Below, piece by piece: positions 1 through 8,328 of a stretch of 64,000 nucleotides of DNA (positions are counted from its first letter, which is position 1; each line of letters begins with the position of its first letter). Source of the stretch: Thalassobellus sediminis. GTDB lineage: Bacteria > Bacteroidota > Bacteroidia > Flavobacteriales > Flavobacteriaceae. Below the pieces are notes generated by a model. It worked only from the letters and a program-made list of their open reading frames with translations. It made no database searches and was not told where the DNA came from. The position numbers were made by a program, and so were the translations under genes. The stretch spans positions 62,001-126,000 of the forward strand of contig NZ_JBISCD010000038.1 of NCBI RefSeq assembly GCF_044386045.1, read 5' to 3'.

Positions 1-477
1 AATAATCTTTCCTTTCATATCATCAGTTGGCGCAGGGATTTGAGTTATTGCCTCATGATCGTCTGCGTTAAAAGCTTCACCTTTTTCTACAGTAATTACT
101 TTAAGTCCTTTTTGCTCTAAAGTGCTTACCAATTTATTATAAATTAACAACACACCTTGACGTAAAGCTTCAGCTTCTTTGTCTTCATCAATATGACTTA
201 AAGCACGCTCAAAATCATCAAGAATTGGCAATAATGTTTTCATGACATCTTCACTAGCTGTTGAAAACAATTCAATACGCTCTCTAGAAGTACGTTTTTT
301 GTAATTTTCAAATTCAGCAAATAAACGTAAAAATTTATCCTTTTCTTGCTGTACTTCTGCTTGTAATTTCTCTTCTAAAGTTTGCTCTTCAACAACCTGT
401 TCTTCAACATCTACAGTTTCTGTTTGTGCATTTTCAACAGCTTCCTGCTCTATATCTTTTTTATCTTTTTTGGACAT
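1..477 (-). CDS. grpE: GrpE nucleotide exchange factor, 3' end outside window
   Basis: I read 159 codons from the ATG at 477 down to the window edge without a stop, so the gene is cut at its 3' end. The protein starts MSKKDKKDIEQEAVEN, has a long Glu/Gln-rich coiled-coil N-terminus, then the GrpE dimer core (FLRLFAEFENYKKRTSRER, about residues 58-76) and the start of the beta domain (FNADDHEAITQIP). GrpE is the ADP/ATP exchange factor for DnaK in the cytoplasm. dnaJ usually follows it in flavobacteria, but lies outside the window. The product is clear from the motif order; only the C-terminal beta domain is missing. Confidence 0.95.
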   Translation of the reverse strand, partial: MSKKDKKDIEQEAVENAQTETVDVEEQVVEEQTLEEKLQAEVQQEKDKFLRLFAEFENYKKRTSRERIELFSTASEDVMKTLLPILDDFERALSHIDEDKEAEALRQGVLLIYNKLVSTLEQKGLKVITVEKGEAFNADDHEAITQIPAPTDDMKGKII

Positions 478-516
478 TGTAAAATTTAAATTTTGTGCAA
501 TTCTAAAATTAATTGG

Positions 517-524
517 CAAAAGTA
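517..524 (-). promoter_or_regulatory. putative grpE -7 promoter box
   Basis: Read on the minus strand this is TACTTTTG, an exact match to the Bacteroidota sigma-ABfr -7 consensus TAnnTTTG, 40 bases upstream of the grpE ATG. I see no clear -33 TTG at the expected spacing, so it is a sequence match only. Confidence 0.45.
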
Positions 525-642
525 CTGCCATTCTTGTTAAAATGCCATAATGTCATTAAATATTTTTCAAATAAAAAAATCATTCTTTTAAAAAAAAAGA
601 CATACTTTTAATTTTACTTAAATTATACATAATATATTAGCT

Positions 643-1302
643 ATGAATCTTAAATCCATAATATTTTTATTTATAATCTTAATATCAAATTCTTACCTAA
701 ATAGTCAAAATGTTACTATAAGAGGTATTGTTAAAGATGAACTTAATACTGTACTAAGTAACGTAAGCGTCAAAACAACTAAAAGTGACATTGAAGTATT
801 AACGGATTCTAATGGATTTTATAGCATTACTGTTACTCCTAAAAGCAAATTGATTTTTTCACATCAAGGTTTTAAAAAACAAAAAGCATCTGTAAAAGGT
901 AAAGATATTATCAATGTTTTTCTAAAATATGATATTAAAGCAAATAAAGAAAAATATGTCAATACCGGGTATGGTAAAATCAAACAATCTGAAAGTACCA
1001 TTTCGACAAGTTCTGTAGATGAAAAACTAATTGAACAAGAAAACAATCTAGATATTTTCGCTTATTTACAGACCATCCCTGGTCTTAGTATTGTAAACAA
1101 TCAAATTCGAATAAGAGGAAACCGAAGTTTATCAGTAGATGATTCTCCTCTAATAATACTTAATGGCTCACAATACAATGCACCATTAAACAATATAAAC
1201 CCAAGAGATATAAAATCTATAGATGTATTAAAAGATGCTTCTGCTACAGTTGTATACGGCTCTAGAGGAGCTAATGGTGTTATTTTAATTAAAACTAAGT
1301 AA
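643..1302 (+). CDS. secreted protein with a carboxypeptidase-regulatory-like domain and a TonB plug, no barrel
   Basis: The 219-residue protein has a signal peptide (1-20, ending NSQN), a carboxypeptidase-regulatory-like beta-sandwich (about 23-95, GIVKDELNTVLSNVSV) and a TonB receptor plug-like segment (about 130-219). It ends on the plug hallmark IKSIDVLKDASATVVYGSRG followed by NGVILIKTK and a stop. In SusC/RagA proteins these two domains precede a barrel of 700-800 residues; here the gene stops cleanly where the barrel would begin. No barrel remnant follows in 1303-1488. It could be a genuine short periplasmic family or an old truncation. Its codon use resembles the neighbours. Confidence 0.75.
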   Translation: MNLKSIIFLFIILISNSYLNSQNVTIRGIVKDELNTVLSNVSVKTTKSDIEVLTDSNGFYSITVTPKSKLIFSHQGFKKQKASVKGKDIINVFLKYDIKANKEKYVNTGYGKIKQSESTISTSSVDEKLIEQENNLDIFAYLQTIPGLSIVNNQIRIRGNRSLSVDDSPLIILNGSQYNAPLNNINPRDIKSIDVLKDASATVVYGSRGANGVILIKTK

Positions 1303-1488
1303 TAATATAAACAACTAGAATGAATAAATACTAAAGAACTAATTATTTTAACCCTTTAACATAAGTCTATCTAAATTAATAAAGAAAAAAAAATTTAAAT
1401 AACTAAGTCTCTTTGTGAGAACAGCGCGGTTTTTTGATTTTATAATATAATATAAGTAACTTAGAAAAAATTTTCTAACAAACTAAAA

Positions 1489-2616
1489 ATGAAAAGACGA
1501 CCATTTATAAAAAAATTAATTCAAACTACTGGAGGTCTTTATTTAGCATCTCAATCCTCTTTACTTTATGGTTGTAATACTACAATAAAAAATAAAAAAT
1601 TAGGTATAGCACTAGTTGGCTTAGGTAATTACTCCAAAGGGCAATTAGGTCCTGCTTTACTTGAAACAGAACATTGTTATTTAGCAGGTATAGTAACTGG
1701 TACTAAAGAGAAAGAATCTATTTGGGCTGATACATACAATATAAAAAAGGAAAACATCTATAATTATGACAATTTTGATACCATTGCAACAAATGATGAC
1801 ATTGACATAGTCTATGTTGTATTGCCAAACAGTATGCATGCAGAATTTACTATTAGAGCAGCTAAAGCTGGCAAACATGTTATATGCGAAAAACCTATGG
1901 CTACATCGGTTAAAGATTGTGAAAAAATGATAGCTGCTTGTAAAGAAAACAATAAAATGCTTTCTATTGGATACCGTTTACATTTTGACCCTTATCATAA
2001 TGAAATAATGCGCATAGGTCAAAATAAAATTTATGGAGATTTTGATGTAGATTCAGAATTCTCGTTTGAATTAAAAGACCCAAAAAGATGGCGAACTCAA
2101 AAGGCGTTAGCTGGCGGCGGACCTTTAATGGATTTAGGTATTTATTCGCTTCAAGCTTCAATATATTCGTTTGGCGAACTACCAATTTCTCTATGGGCAA
2201 AAAACACGACAATAGATAATAACTTTTTTAAAGATATTGAAGGATCTATAGAATGGGAATTAACCTTTCCTTCTGGGAAAGCATATTGCAAAACTAGTTA
2301 TGAGAAACCTATTGTTGCAAAATTAAAGCATACTACTCAAAAAGGTGATGTGAATTTTGATAAGGCATTTTTCTATGGAGGAATTGAAGCAACAACCCCT
2401 GATGGAGACTTGAAATTTAAACCCATGAATCAACAAGCTGTACAAATGGATGCTTTTGCACTAAACATTATACAAAACACGCAAAGTTTAGTTCCTGGAG
2501 AAATGGGATTACGAGATAATTACCTTATTGAAAAAATATATGAATCTGCAGCAAATAATAGCAAAGTCATACAATTAGATAACATCCCTAATGTTTTAGA
2601 TATTAGAAGAAATTAA
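1489..2616 (+). CDS. secreted Gfo/Idh/MocA-family oxidoreductase (glucose-fructose oxidoreductase-like)
   Basis: The 375-residue protein has a twin-arginine-like N-terminus (MKRRPFIKK) and a lipobox-like SLLYGC at about 25-30, so it is probably exported, perhaps as a lipoprotein. The Rossmann domain starts with IALVGLGNYSKGQLGP (about 39-54). The EKPMA motif (about 134-138) supplies the conserved lysine of the family, and the GGGPLMDLGIY segment (about 206-216) is typical of glucose-fructose oxidoreductase-like members. The family uses tightly bound NAD(P) to oxidise or reduce sugars and inositols. The substrate cannot be told from sequence. The gene stands alone and a hairpin terminator follows at 2695. 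Confidence 0.85.
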   Translation: MKRRPFIKKLIQTTGGLYLASQSSLLYGCNTTIKNKKLGIALVGLGNYSKGQLGPALLETEHCYLAGIVTGTKEKESIWADTYNIKKENIYNYDNFDTIATNDDIDIVYVVLPNSMHAEFTIRAAKAGKHVICEKPMATSVKDCEKMIAACKENNKMLSIGYRLHFDPYHNEIMRIGQNKIYGDFDVDSEFSFELKDPKRWRTQKALAGGGPLMDLGIYSLQASIYSFGELPISLWAKNTTIDNNFFKDIEGSIEWELTFPSGKAYCKTSYEKPIVAKLKHTTQKGDVNFDKAFFYGGIEATTPDGDLKFKPMNQQAVQMDAFALNIIQNTQSLVPGEMGLRDNYLIEKIYESAANNSKVIQLDNIPNVLDIRRN

Positions 2617-2694
2617 CAGAAGTTCCTTATCCAATAATTATAAAAACAAGTATTTTCTATTCTTTATAGAAAATAAAAGGATACTAATTATATC

Positions 2695-2728
2695 AAAATC
2701 ACTTTATGAGAATTGAGTGATTTTTTTA
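2695..2728 (+). terminator. rho-independent terminator after the Gfo/Idh/MocA gene
   Basis: A 9-bp perfect stem (AAAATCACT, 2695-2703, with AGTGATTTT, 2716-2724) and a 12-nt loop are followed by T residues. Confidence 0.75.
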
Positions 2729-2805
2729 TACAAAAACACATGATTTGTAATCTTTTTTTTATATAATTGTTGTAGTATAATATTTATTAACCAACTTAAT
2801 CAAGC

Positions 2806-4008
2806 ATGTTAAAAAAAGTAACATTTATAATTCTTTTACTTTTTGCACAAAATATTTTTTCACAAGAAGTTTTCAAAAAAGGATATTTTATTAATAATGA
2901 TAATGAAAAAAATGATTGTTTAATTAAAATAAATTCAAGACTTAATCCTGACAAATTCACCTACAAAAACTCAAATGATGCTGAACAACAAATACAAACC
3001 ATTAAATCTGTTAAGGAATTTGGTATCTACAATACATCAAAATACATCAGAAAAACAGTTAATATAGATATTTCAAGTGATATATTAAGTAAGATAAGCA
3101 ATGACAAAAACCCCACATTAAATAAAGAAGAACTTTTTTTAAAAGTATTAATAGAAGGAAATGCTAATTTATATTTATTTGAAACTAAATCTTTAATTAG
3201 ATATTTTTATAATAAAGGTAATTCTGAAATCTTACAACTTATATACAAACGCTATAAAAAAGAAAATGAAGAAATAATTAGTAAAAATCAGGAATACAAA
3301 AGACAATTATGGAATAACTTAAAATGTGAAAGTATTTCAATAAATGATGTAAACAAACTAGATTATAAAAAAACAGAACTGATTAATTTTTTTATAAAGT
3401 ATAATGAATGTAAAAAATCTAAATATATTAGGTTTGAAAATACTGAAAAAAAAGACTTATTTAATATTACCTTGAGACCTGGTTTCAATAGCTCATCTCT
3501 TTCAATTTATGAAGCCATAACAAGAAATAGAACTGATATTGGAAATGATTCTGGTTTTAGATTTGGTATAGAAGCAGAATTTATTATTAATTCAATCAAA
3601 GATAATAAATGGTCTGTTTTCATAGAACCTACATATCAATCATACAAATCAAAATTAGAATGGCAAGGTAGTACTCAAAAGTATTTTATTGATGTATCTT
3701 ATACTTCTATAGAAATTCCAATAGGTATAAGACATTATTTTTCATTAAATGACGAATCTAAAATTTTTATTAATGGTGCCATACTACTAGATTTACCATT
3801 AAATCCATCAATAGATTTTAATTTTAGCCCTGGATATTTAGATGCTCAAACAACATTCAACTTTGCTTTGGGAGCAGGATTTAAATTTAATGACAAATAT
3901 AGTTTAGAAGCTAGATATTTAACAAATAGAAATTTATTATGGCGCTACCAAGGTTGGAGTTCAAAATACCAAACATTATCTATAGTTTTAGGCTATGCTT
4001 TATTTTAG
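2806..4008 (+). CDS. outer-membrane beta-barrel family protein, function unknown
   Basis: The 400-residue protein has a signal peptide (about 1-19, LLLFAQNIFSQ), a charged Lys/Asn-rich middle (about 25-215), and a C-terminal half of alternating beta strands ending in an aromatic-rich terminus (SIVLGYALF). That ending fits the last strand of an outer-membrane barrel of about 8 strands. The type (an N-terminal periplasmic region followed by a PorT/OmpA-like small barrel) is common in flavobacteria and functionally uncharacterised. Its stop overlaps the convergent gene on the other strand by 9 bases. No partner gene is evident. Confidence 0.65.
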   Translation: MLKKVTFIILLLFAQNIFSQEVFKKGYFINNDNEKNDCLIKINSRLNPDKFTYKNSNDAEQQIQTIKSVKEFGIYNTSKYIRKTVNIDISSDILSKISNDKNPTLNKEELFLKVLIEGNANLYLFETKSLIRYFYNKGNSEILQLIYKRYKKENEEIISKNQEYKRQLWNNLKCESISINDVNKLDYKKTELINFFIKYNECKKSKYIRFENTEKKDLFNITLRPGFNSSSLSIYEAITRNRTDIGNDSGFRFGIEAEFIINSIKDNKWSVFIEPTYQSYKSKLEWQGSTQKYFIDVSYTSIEIPIGIRHYFSLNDESKIFINGAILLDLPLNPSIDFNFSPGYLDAQTTFNFALGAGFKFNDKYSLEARYLTNRNLLWRYQGWSSKYQTLSIVLGYALF

Positions 4009-4905
4009 TAAATTTACCAAAGCAGGCTCTAAATGATGGTGTTTAAAATAAAACCCTTTATCCTCTATTTTCTTAGAACTGACACGTTGGCTTTCAAATA
4101 ATAGCAGATGCATTTCACCTAAAATAAATCGCATTAAAAATTTAGGAATATTAGGTAAAAGCAAAGGTTTACTTAAAACTTTTGCTAAGGTTTTAGTTAA
4201 CTCCTTATTACTAACAGGATTTGGAGCTACGCCATTATAAACACCACTTAATTTATTTTGTAAAACAAATAAAAACATATGAGCTAAATCGTGTATATGA
4301 ATCCATGATTGCCACTGTTTACCACTTCCAAAAGCAGCACCTAAACCAAACTTAATTGGTTTAACCATTTCTTGCAAAGCCCCTCCTTTATTTGACAATA
4401 CTAAACCTATTCTGATTTTAGAAACCATGATATTTAATTTAGAAAAAGCATCAACTTCTTGCTCCCAAACTTCAACAACACTACTTAAAAAAGAAGTGTC
4501 TTCTATTTTAAAAGATTCATCATAATAATTAATCAAAGAATCTGGATAAGCTCCAATGGCACTTGCAGAAACAACATGTTTTATAGAATGTGATTCCCCC
4601 TTTAAGGCATTTACTAACAATTGTGTGGTTTCTTTTCTACTGTTTAAAATTTTCTTTTTATAAATGGGTGTCCAACGCTTTGAAACAGTAGCACCGGCTA
4701 AATGAATAATAGCGTCCACTTGTTTAAAACAAACATCATCTATCTCTTGTAATTTAGGATTCCAATAAAAACCTTGGTAGTTTTCTTTTATTTGAATTTT
4801 AGATTTACTGGTAGTTAAATAATTAACAGCAATATCTTGCTCATGACAGAGTTTTACAATTTCCTGCCCTATAAGTCCCGTTGCTCCAGTTATTAAAACA
4901 CGCAT
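4000..4905 (-). CDS. TIGR01777-type NAD(P)-dependent epimerase (YfcH/SDR39U1-like)
   Basis: The 301-residue protein is an atypical short-chain dehydrogenase. It has a nucleotide-binding GATGLIG at residues 7-13, the family pattern DAIIHLAGA (about 64-72), the RxxxT-type segment RWTPIYKKKI, and a C-terminal DUF1731-like part (PNIPKFLMRFILGEM). The family is widespread but its substrate is unknown. It lies downstream of mnmD on the same strand (106-base gap) and may be co-transcribed. Full length for the family. Confidence 0.85.
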   Translation of the reverse strand: MRVLITGATGLIGQEIVKLCHEQDIAVNYLTTSKSKIQIKENYQGFYWNPKLQEIDDVCFKQVDAIIHLAGATVSKRWTPIYKKKILNSRKETTQLLVNALKGESHSIKHVVSASAIGAYPDSLINYYDESFKIEDTSFLSSVVEVWEQEVDAFSKLNIMVSKIRIGLVLSNKGGALQEMVKPIKFGLGAAFGSGKQWQSWIHIHDLAHMFLFVLQNKLSGVYNGVAPNPVSNKELTKTLAKVLSKPLLLPNIPKFLMRFILGEMHLLLFESQRVSSKKIEDKGFYFKHHHLEPALVNLLK

Positions 4906-5011
4906 TGTCTTTTTATTTTAAAGTTACAAAATGAAAATGTAGTTTACTAACTATTTGTATTAGCTTTAACAAAAAAAGATTCTTTTTAAGAAGTCACAAC
5001 ATTACTAAAAA

Positions 5012-5704
5012 TTATTCCTTTGAAATTACTGAATGCTTAGTTGCACGAAGCATTTCGCGTTTTCCTGGTGGTCCAGGCAATCGTTCTACTTCAAAACCTA
5101 CTGCTTGCATTGCTCGACGTACACTTCCTTTGGCTGAATAGGTTACTAAAACACCGCTATTTTTTAAGGCATCATACATTTTTTTAAAAATAGCTTCTGT
5201 CCATAATTCTGGTTGTACTCGTGCTCCAAAAGCATCAAAATAAATAATATTGTACGCGTCAATATCTTCAATTTCATTGAAAAATTTATGTTGCTTAATT
5301 AATGAAAAATTAGGCGTTACTATATTCTTTTCATTCCAAGAAATTTCATGAAGGTGTTTAAACAAAGGGTCATTTTCTGGTACCTGTAATTCTTTTGAAT
5401 AATTAAGCTGATTAATTTCTTCCATTAAAACAGGGTAACCTTCAACACCGCAATAATGAATATTAAGTTTCAACTTTTCAGCTTCTAATAACGTTATAAA
5501 CGTATTTAAACCTGTACCAAACCCTATTTCTAGTATAGATATTGATTTATCAGATTCAAAATTATAAAAATGTTGTAAACCATGTTTTATAAACACATGA
5601 TACGCTTCTTGAATAGCACCATGTTTAGAATGGTATTGTTCGTCCCATTCTGGTAAATGAATAGTTGACGAACCATCTCCTGTTACTACTATTTCTCTTT
5701 CCAA
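5012..5704 (-). CDS. mnmD: tRNA (mnm5s2U34) methyltransferase, stand-alone MnmD
   Basis: The 230-residue protein matches the methyltransferase half of MnmC: an N-terminal GDGSSTIHLPEW and YHSKHGA segment, SAM-binding ILEIGFGTGLNTF (57-69), and the acidic NIIYFDAFGARVQPELW region (about 152-168). MnmD converts nm5s2U34 to mnm5s2U34 in the wobble position of certain tRNAs with SAM. The oxidoreductase half of MnmC is absent, as usual in Bacteroidota and Gram-positives. Its ATG is one base past the stop of the upstream DUF4920 gene, so the two are transcriptionally coupled. Confidence 0.9.
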   Translation of the reverse strand: MEREIVVTGDGSSTIHLPEWDEQYHSKHGAIQEAYHVFIKHGLQHFYNFESDKSISILEIGFGTGLNTFITLLEAEKLKLNIHYCGVEGYPVLMEEINQLNYSKELQVPENDPLFKHLHEISWNEKNIVTPNFSLIKQHKFFNEIEDIDAYNIIYFDAFGARVQPELWTEAIFKKMYDALKNSGVLVTYSAKGSVRRAMQAVGFEVERLPGPPGKREMLRATKHSVISKE

Positions 5705-5705
5705 A

Positions 5706-6209
5706 TTATTGTTTTAATAAAACACCATCCGCTTCAAAGGAATAGGTTCGTTTGGGTTTTGTAATTAAGGCTATTTCTTCTTTTGTTTTTCCTATATCTT
5801 CTGCATAATGACGTTGTTCATCAACAGAAACTTCTTCTACAAAAGCTTTTCCATTAATAATAACCTCCTTACCAGTAATGTCTTTTGGCATAAAGAATCC
5901 GTAATCTTTAAACTTAACCATAACTTCGGTTCCATCTTCTAAATCTAATCGCATCCAACAGCCTTTTGCTTGACAAACACTATTTACTTTTGCTATCATC
6001 TTAGAATTTATACTATCCCCAGCAACCATGGTTTTATAATGATATGCCATAGACGAAACTGCTATGGCATCGTTAGAAATAATTTTATTGCCAAATGATT
6101 TATAATTTACTACTTCAACTTCATGAGTTGTTTTTGAAATTTCTTCTTTTTTATTTTTACAAGCATTTAACATTAAAACACAAAGAATCACTAAGAAAAC
6201 TGTCTTCAT
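5706..6209 (-). CDS. DUF4920-domain lipoprotein
   Basis: The 167-residue protein has a lipoprotein signal (MKTVFLVILCVLMLNAC, Cys 17) and a DUF4920 domain (about 40-150) with the conserved CQAKGCWM (two cysteines flanking AKG) and the VMVKFKDYGFFMPKD strand. The fold is OB-like and probably periplasmic. The paired cysteines may bind metal, but the family has no assigned function. It is the first gene of an operon with mnmD. Confidence 0.8.
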   Translation of the reverse strand: MKTVFLVILCVLMLNACKNKKEEISKTTHEVEVVNYKSFGNKIISNDAIAVSSMAYHYKTMVAGDSINSKMIAKVNSVCQAKGCWMRLDLEDGTEVMVKFKDYGFFMPKDITGKEVIINGKAFVEEVSVDEQRHYAEDIGKTKEEIALITKPKRTYSFEADGVLLKQ

Positions 6210-6274
6210 TGTATAAATATTTTAATTTTAAAGTATTTGTGTAAATATACCATTTTTTAAAAACGTTTTTTACT

Positions 6275-6282
6275 TAAATTTG
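6275..6282 (+). promoter_or_regulatory. putative ilvE -7 promoter box
   Basis: TAAATTTG is an exact TAnnTTTG match ending 19 bases before the ilvE ATG, implying a very short 5' leader. Confidence 0.5.
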
Positions 6283-6301
6283 TCTCATAAAAGAACAAGA
6301 C

Positions 6302-7369
6302 ATGAGTGCAATAATCAAGGACATCGAGATTATAAAATCTAAAACTACTAAAATTAACGAGGTTGATTTTAATGATTTAAAATTTGGAAATACGTTTTCA
6401 GATCACATGTTAGTATGTGATTTTAAAGATGGAAAATGGCATGCACCCAAAGTGGTCCCTTACCAACCAATCACTTTAGACCCTTCAGCTAAGATTTTCC
6501 ACTATGGACAATCTGTTTTTGAAGGTATGAAGGCTTATAAAGATGCTGATGAGAATGTCTTTTTATTCCGTCCGGTAGACAATTTTAAGCGTTTAAATAT
6601 ATCATCAAAAAGATTAGCAATTCCTGAATTGCCAGAAAGCTATTTTATGGATGGCTTAAAAACCTTATTGGAAGTTGATAAAGATTGGATACCTAAAAAC
6701 GAAGGAAGTTCTTTATATATAAGGCCATTTATTTTTGCTTCAGGAAACGGCTTTCATGCTTCGCCTGCAGATGAATATAAATTTATAATTTGTACGGCAC
6801 CTTCTGGATCTTATTTTTCTGGAAAAGTAAAAGTTTTAATTGAACAAACCTATTCGCGTTCGGCAAATGGCGGTGTTGGTTTTGCTAAAGCTGGAGGTAA
6901 CTATGCAGGCCAATTTTACCCAACACAATTAGCTGTTGCTAAAGGATACCAACAAGTTATTTGGACAGATGACAACAACCATGAATATATTGAAGAAGCT
7001 GGAGCCATGAATATTTTTGTTCGCATAAACGACACACTTATTACAGGACCAACAAGCGATAGAATTTTAGATGGTATTACACGTAAAAGTATTATTGAAA
7101 TAGCTAAAAACGAAGGTATTCCTGTTGAAGTTAGGAAAATAACTGTTAGTGAAGTGGTAGAAGCGGCTAAAGACGGTAGTTTGAAAGAAATGTTTGGAGC
7201 AGGTACTGCTGCTGTTATTTCTCCAATTGCTGGTTTTGGATATAAAGACATCGATTATGATTTGCCTGAATTGGATAAAACATATGCTAGTTTTTTAAAG
7301 AAGACTATTACAGATATACAAACTAACAAAAGTGAAGATGTATACGGATGGCGCGTTAAATTAGATTAA
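6302..7369 (+). CDS. ilvE: branched-chain amino acid aminotransferase
   Basis: The 355-residue protein is a fold-type IV PLP enzyme. It has the FHYGQSVFEGMKAYK segment near residue 67, the PLP lysine in GFAKAGGNYAG (Lys 196), and YIEEAGAMNIF (about 230) for the cofactor phosphate region. It catalyses the last step of Leu/Ile/Val synthesis, and the first step of their breakdown, with 2-oxoglutarate/glutamate. Length and motifs fit the type II (mitochondrial-like) BCAT branch. A perfect 12-bp terminator hairpin separates it from the convergent gene. Confidence 0.95.
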   Translation: MSAIIKDIEIIKSKTTKINEVDFNDLKFGNTFSDHMLVCDFKDGKWHAPKVVPYQPITLDPSAKIFHYGQSVFEGMKAYKDADENVFLFRPVDNFKRLNISSKRLAIPELPESYFMDGLKTLLEVDKDWIPKNEGSSLYIRPFIFASGNGFHASPADEYKFIICTAPSGSYFSGKVKVLIEQTYSRSANGGVGFAKAGGNYAGQFYPTQLAVAKGYQQVIWTDDNNHEYIEEAGAMNIFVRINDTLITGPTSDRILDGITRKSIIEIAKNEGIPVEVRKITVSEVVEAAKDGSLKEMFGAGTAAVISPIAGFGYKDIDYDLPELDKTYASFLKKTITDIQTNKSEDVYGWRVKLD

Positions 7370-7390
7370 GTCACCAACATATTTAGAAAT

Positions 7391-7421
7391 AAAAAAGAGA
7401 AGTAATTAGCTTCTCTTTTTT
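7391..7421. terminator. bidirectional terminator between ilvE and the MazG-like gene
   Basis: A perfect 12-bp stem (AAAAAAGAGAAG, 7391-7402, with CTTCTCTTTTTT, 7410-7421) surrounds a 7-nt loop. A and T tracts on opposite sides allow it to work for both converging genes. It overlaps the stop codon of the minus-strand gene. Confidence 0.85.
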
Positions 7422-7806
7422 ATTTCTTTAATATAGCATCGATATTTGGCTTAAAATAATTAGGCCCTTTTAATACTTTTCCATCTTCTCTGTAAATTGG
7501 CTGTCCGTCATCCCCTAATTTACTCATATTACTTCTTTGTATTTCTTCAAAAATTTCTTCAATTTTATGTTGCATACCATGTTCTATAATGGTTCCACAT
7601 AAAATATAAAGCATATCGCCTAAGGCATCAGCAACTTCAACTAAATCATTATTATTTGCTGCTTCTAAATACTCTTCGTTTTCTTCTTTCATTAAATTAA
7701 AACGCAACATATTTTTATCTATACCAAGATCTGCTATAGGTGTTTCTTTATGTCCAATTTTAAATGCCGTGTGGAATGCTTTTACTGCTTCTATTTTATT
7801 CTTCAT
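7420..7806 (-). CDS. MazG-like all-alpha NTP pyrophosphohydrolase
   Basis: The 128-residue protein has the EEXXE-type metal-binding helix (MKEENEEYLEA) and a second helix (EVADALGDMLYILCGTIIEHG) with the ExxD pair of the MazG/PRA-PH superfamily. The family hydrolyses nucleoside triphosphates (or related) to monophosphate and PPi, often as house-cleaning of non-canonical nucleotides. I chose the start at MKNKIEAVKAFHTAF because it matches where the fold begins; an in-frame ATG 48 bases upstream (7854) adds 16 unconserved-looking residues. Substrate not determinable. Confidence 0.8.
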   Translation of the reverse strand: MKNKIEAVKAFHTAFKIGHKETPIADLGIDKNMLRFNLMKEENEEYLEAANNNDLVEVADALGDMLYILCGTIIEHGMQHKIEEIFEEIQRSNMSKLGDDGQPIYREDGKVLKGPNYFKPNIDAILKK

Positions 7807-7877
7807 CAATAATATAATTTTATCATTTCCTTGAAGAAGGAAATCTGTTTTCATTATTTTTGCATAAAAATAACTAT

Positions 7878-8063
7878 ATGTTTAGTAAAGGTCAAATCAT
7901 TTTCGGTGTTTTATTTTTTATTGTCTTCGCTATTATAATTGGCTTCACTTACCGAAAAGATTTAAAACTACACAAAAAGTTTTACAAAGGTAGTTATTGG
8001 GTGCTTTTAGCCTTTATTGCTTTTATTGGACTTATAGTGGCTATTAAGTTTTTGTTTAAATAA
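7878..8063 (+). CDS. small two-helix membrane protein, conserved type, unknown function
   Basis: The 61-residue protein begins MFSKGQIIFGVLFF and has two transmembrane helices (about 6-23 and 38-58) separated by a basic loop (YRKDLKLHKKFYKG). I use the ATG at 7878; the longer frame would need a TTG at 7860. It is divergent from the MazG-like gene with only a short gap. I recognise it as a flavobacterial small membrane protein type but know no function. Confidence 0.65.
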   Translation: MFSKGQIIFGVLFFIVFAIIIGFTYRKDLKLHKKFYKGSYWVLLAFIAFIGLIVAIKFLFK

Positions 8064-8201
8064 TTATTTTCTTAAAAAAAACAAAACTTAACATCCTATT
8101 TACAAGTTGATTAACAATAATTTTATAAATAAATATAAAATTTCACGCAACCAATTAAACTTTAGCGCATCTAGTTTATAACTAAACCAAGCTAAATATT
8201 T

Positions 8202-8288
8202 ATGAATGCTCTCTTAATTATATCCGTTCTCTTAGTTATTAATATTTTGTTATTAGTTTTTAGTGTAAATAAAAAAACAGAACCTTGA
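8202..8288 (+). CDS. possible 28-residue single-span membrane peptide
   Basis: An ATG ORF encodes MNALLIISVLLVINILLLVF followed by SVNKKTEP: one hydrophobic helix with a short basic tail. It lies alone in a 265-base gap. Its end overlaps the terminator of the convergent peptidase gene, and no TAnnTTTG box is present upstream, so this is weak. It could be chance in AT-rich DNA. The rest of 8064-8328 holds nothing else I recognise. Confidence 0.25.
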   Translation: MNALLIISVLLVINILLLVFSVNKKTEP

Positions 8289-8299
8289 TTAAGATTCTG
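8271..8299 (-). terminator. terminator of the M49 peptidase gene
   Basis: On the minus strand a 9-bp stem (one G-U pair) with a 4-nt loop (8278-8299) is followed by seven T residues (8277-8271). Confidence 0.75.
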
Positions 8300-8328
8300 C
8301 TCTTATAAATTAATACTATAAACTTTCT

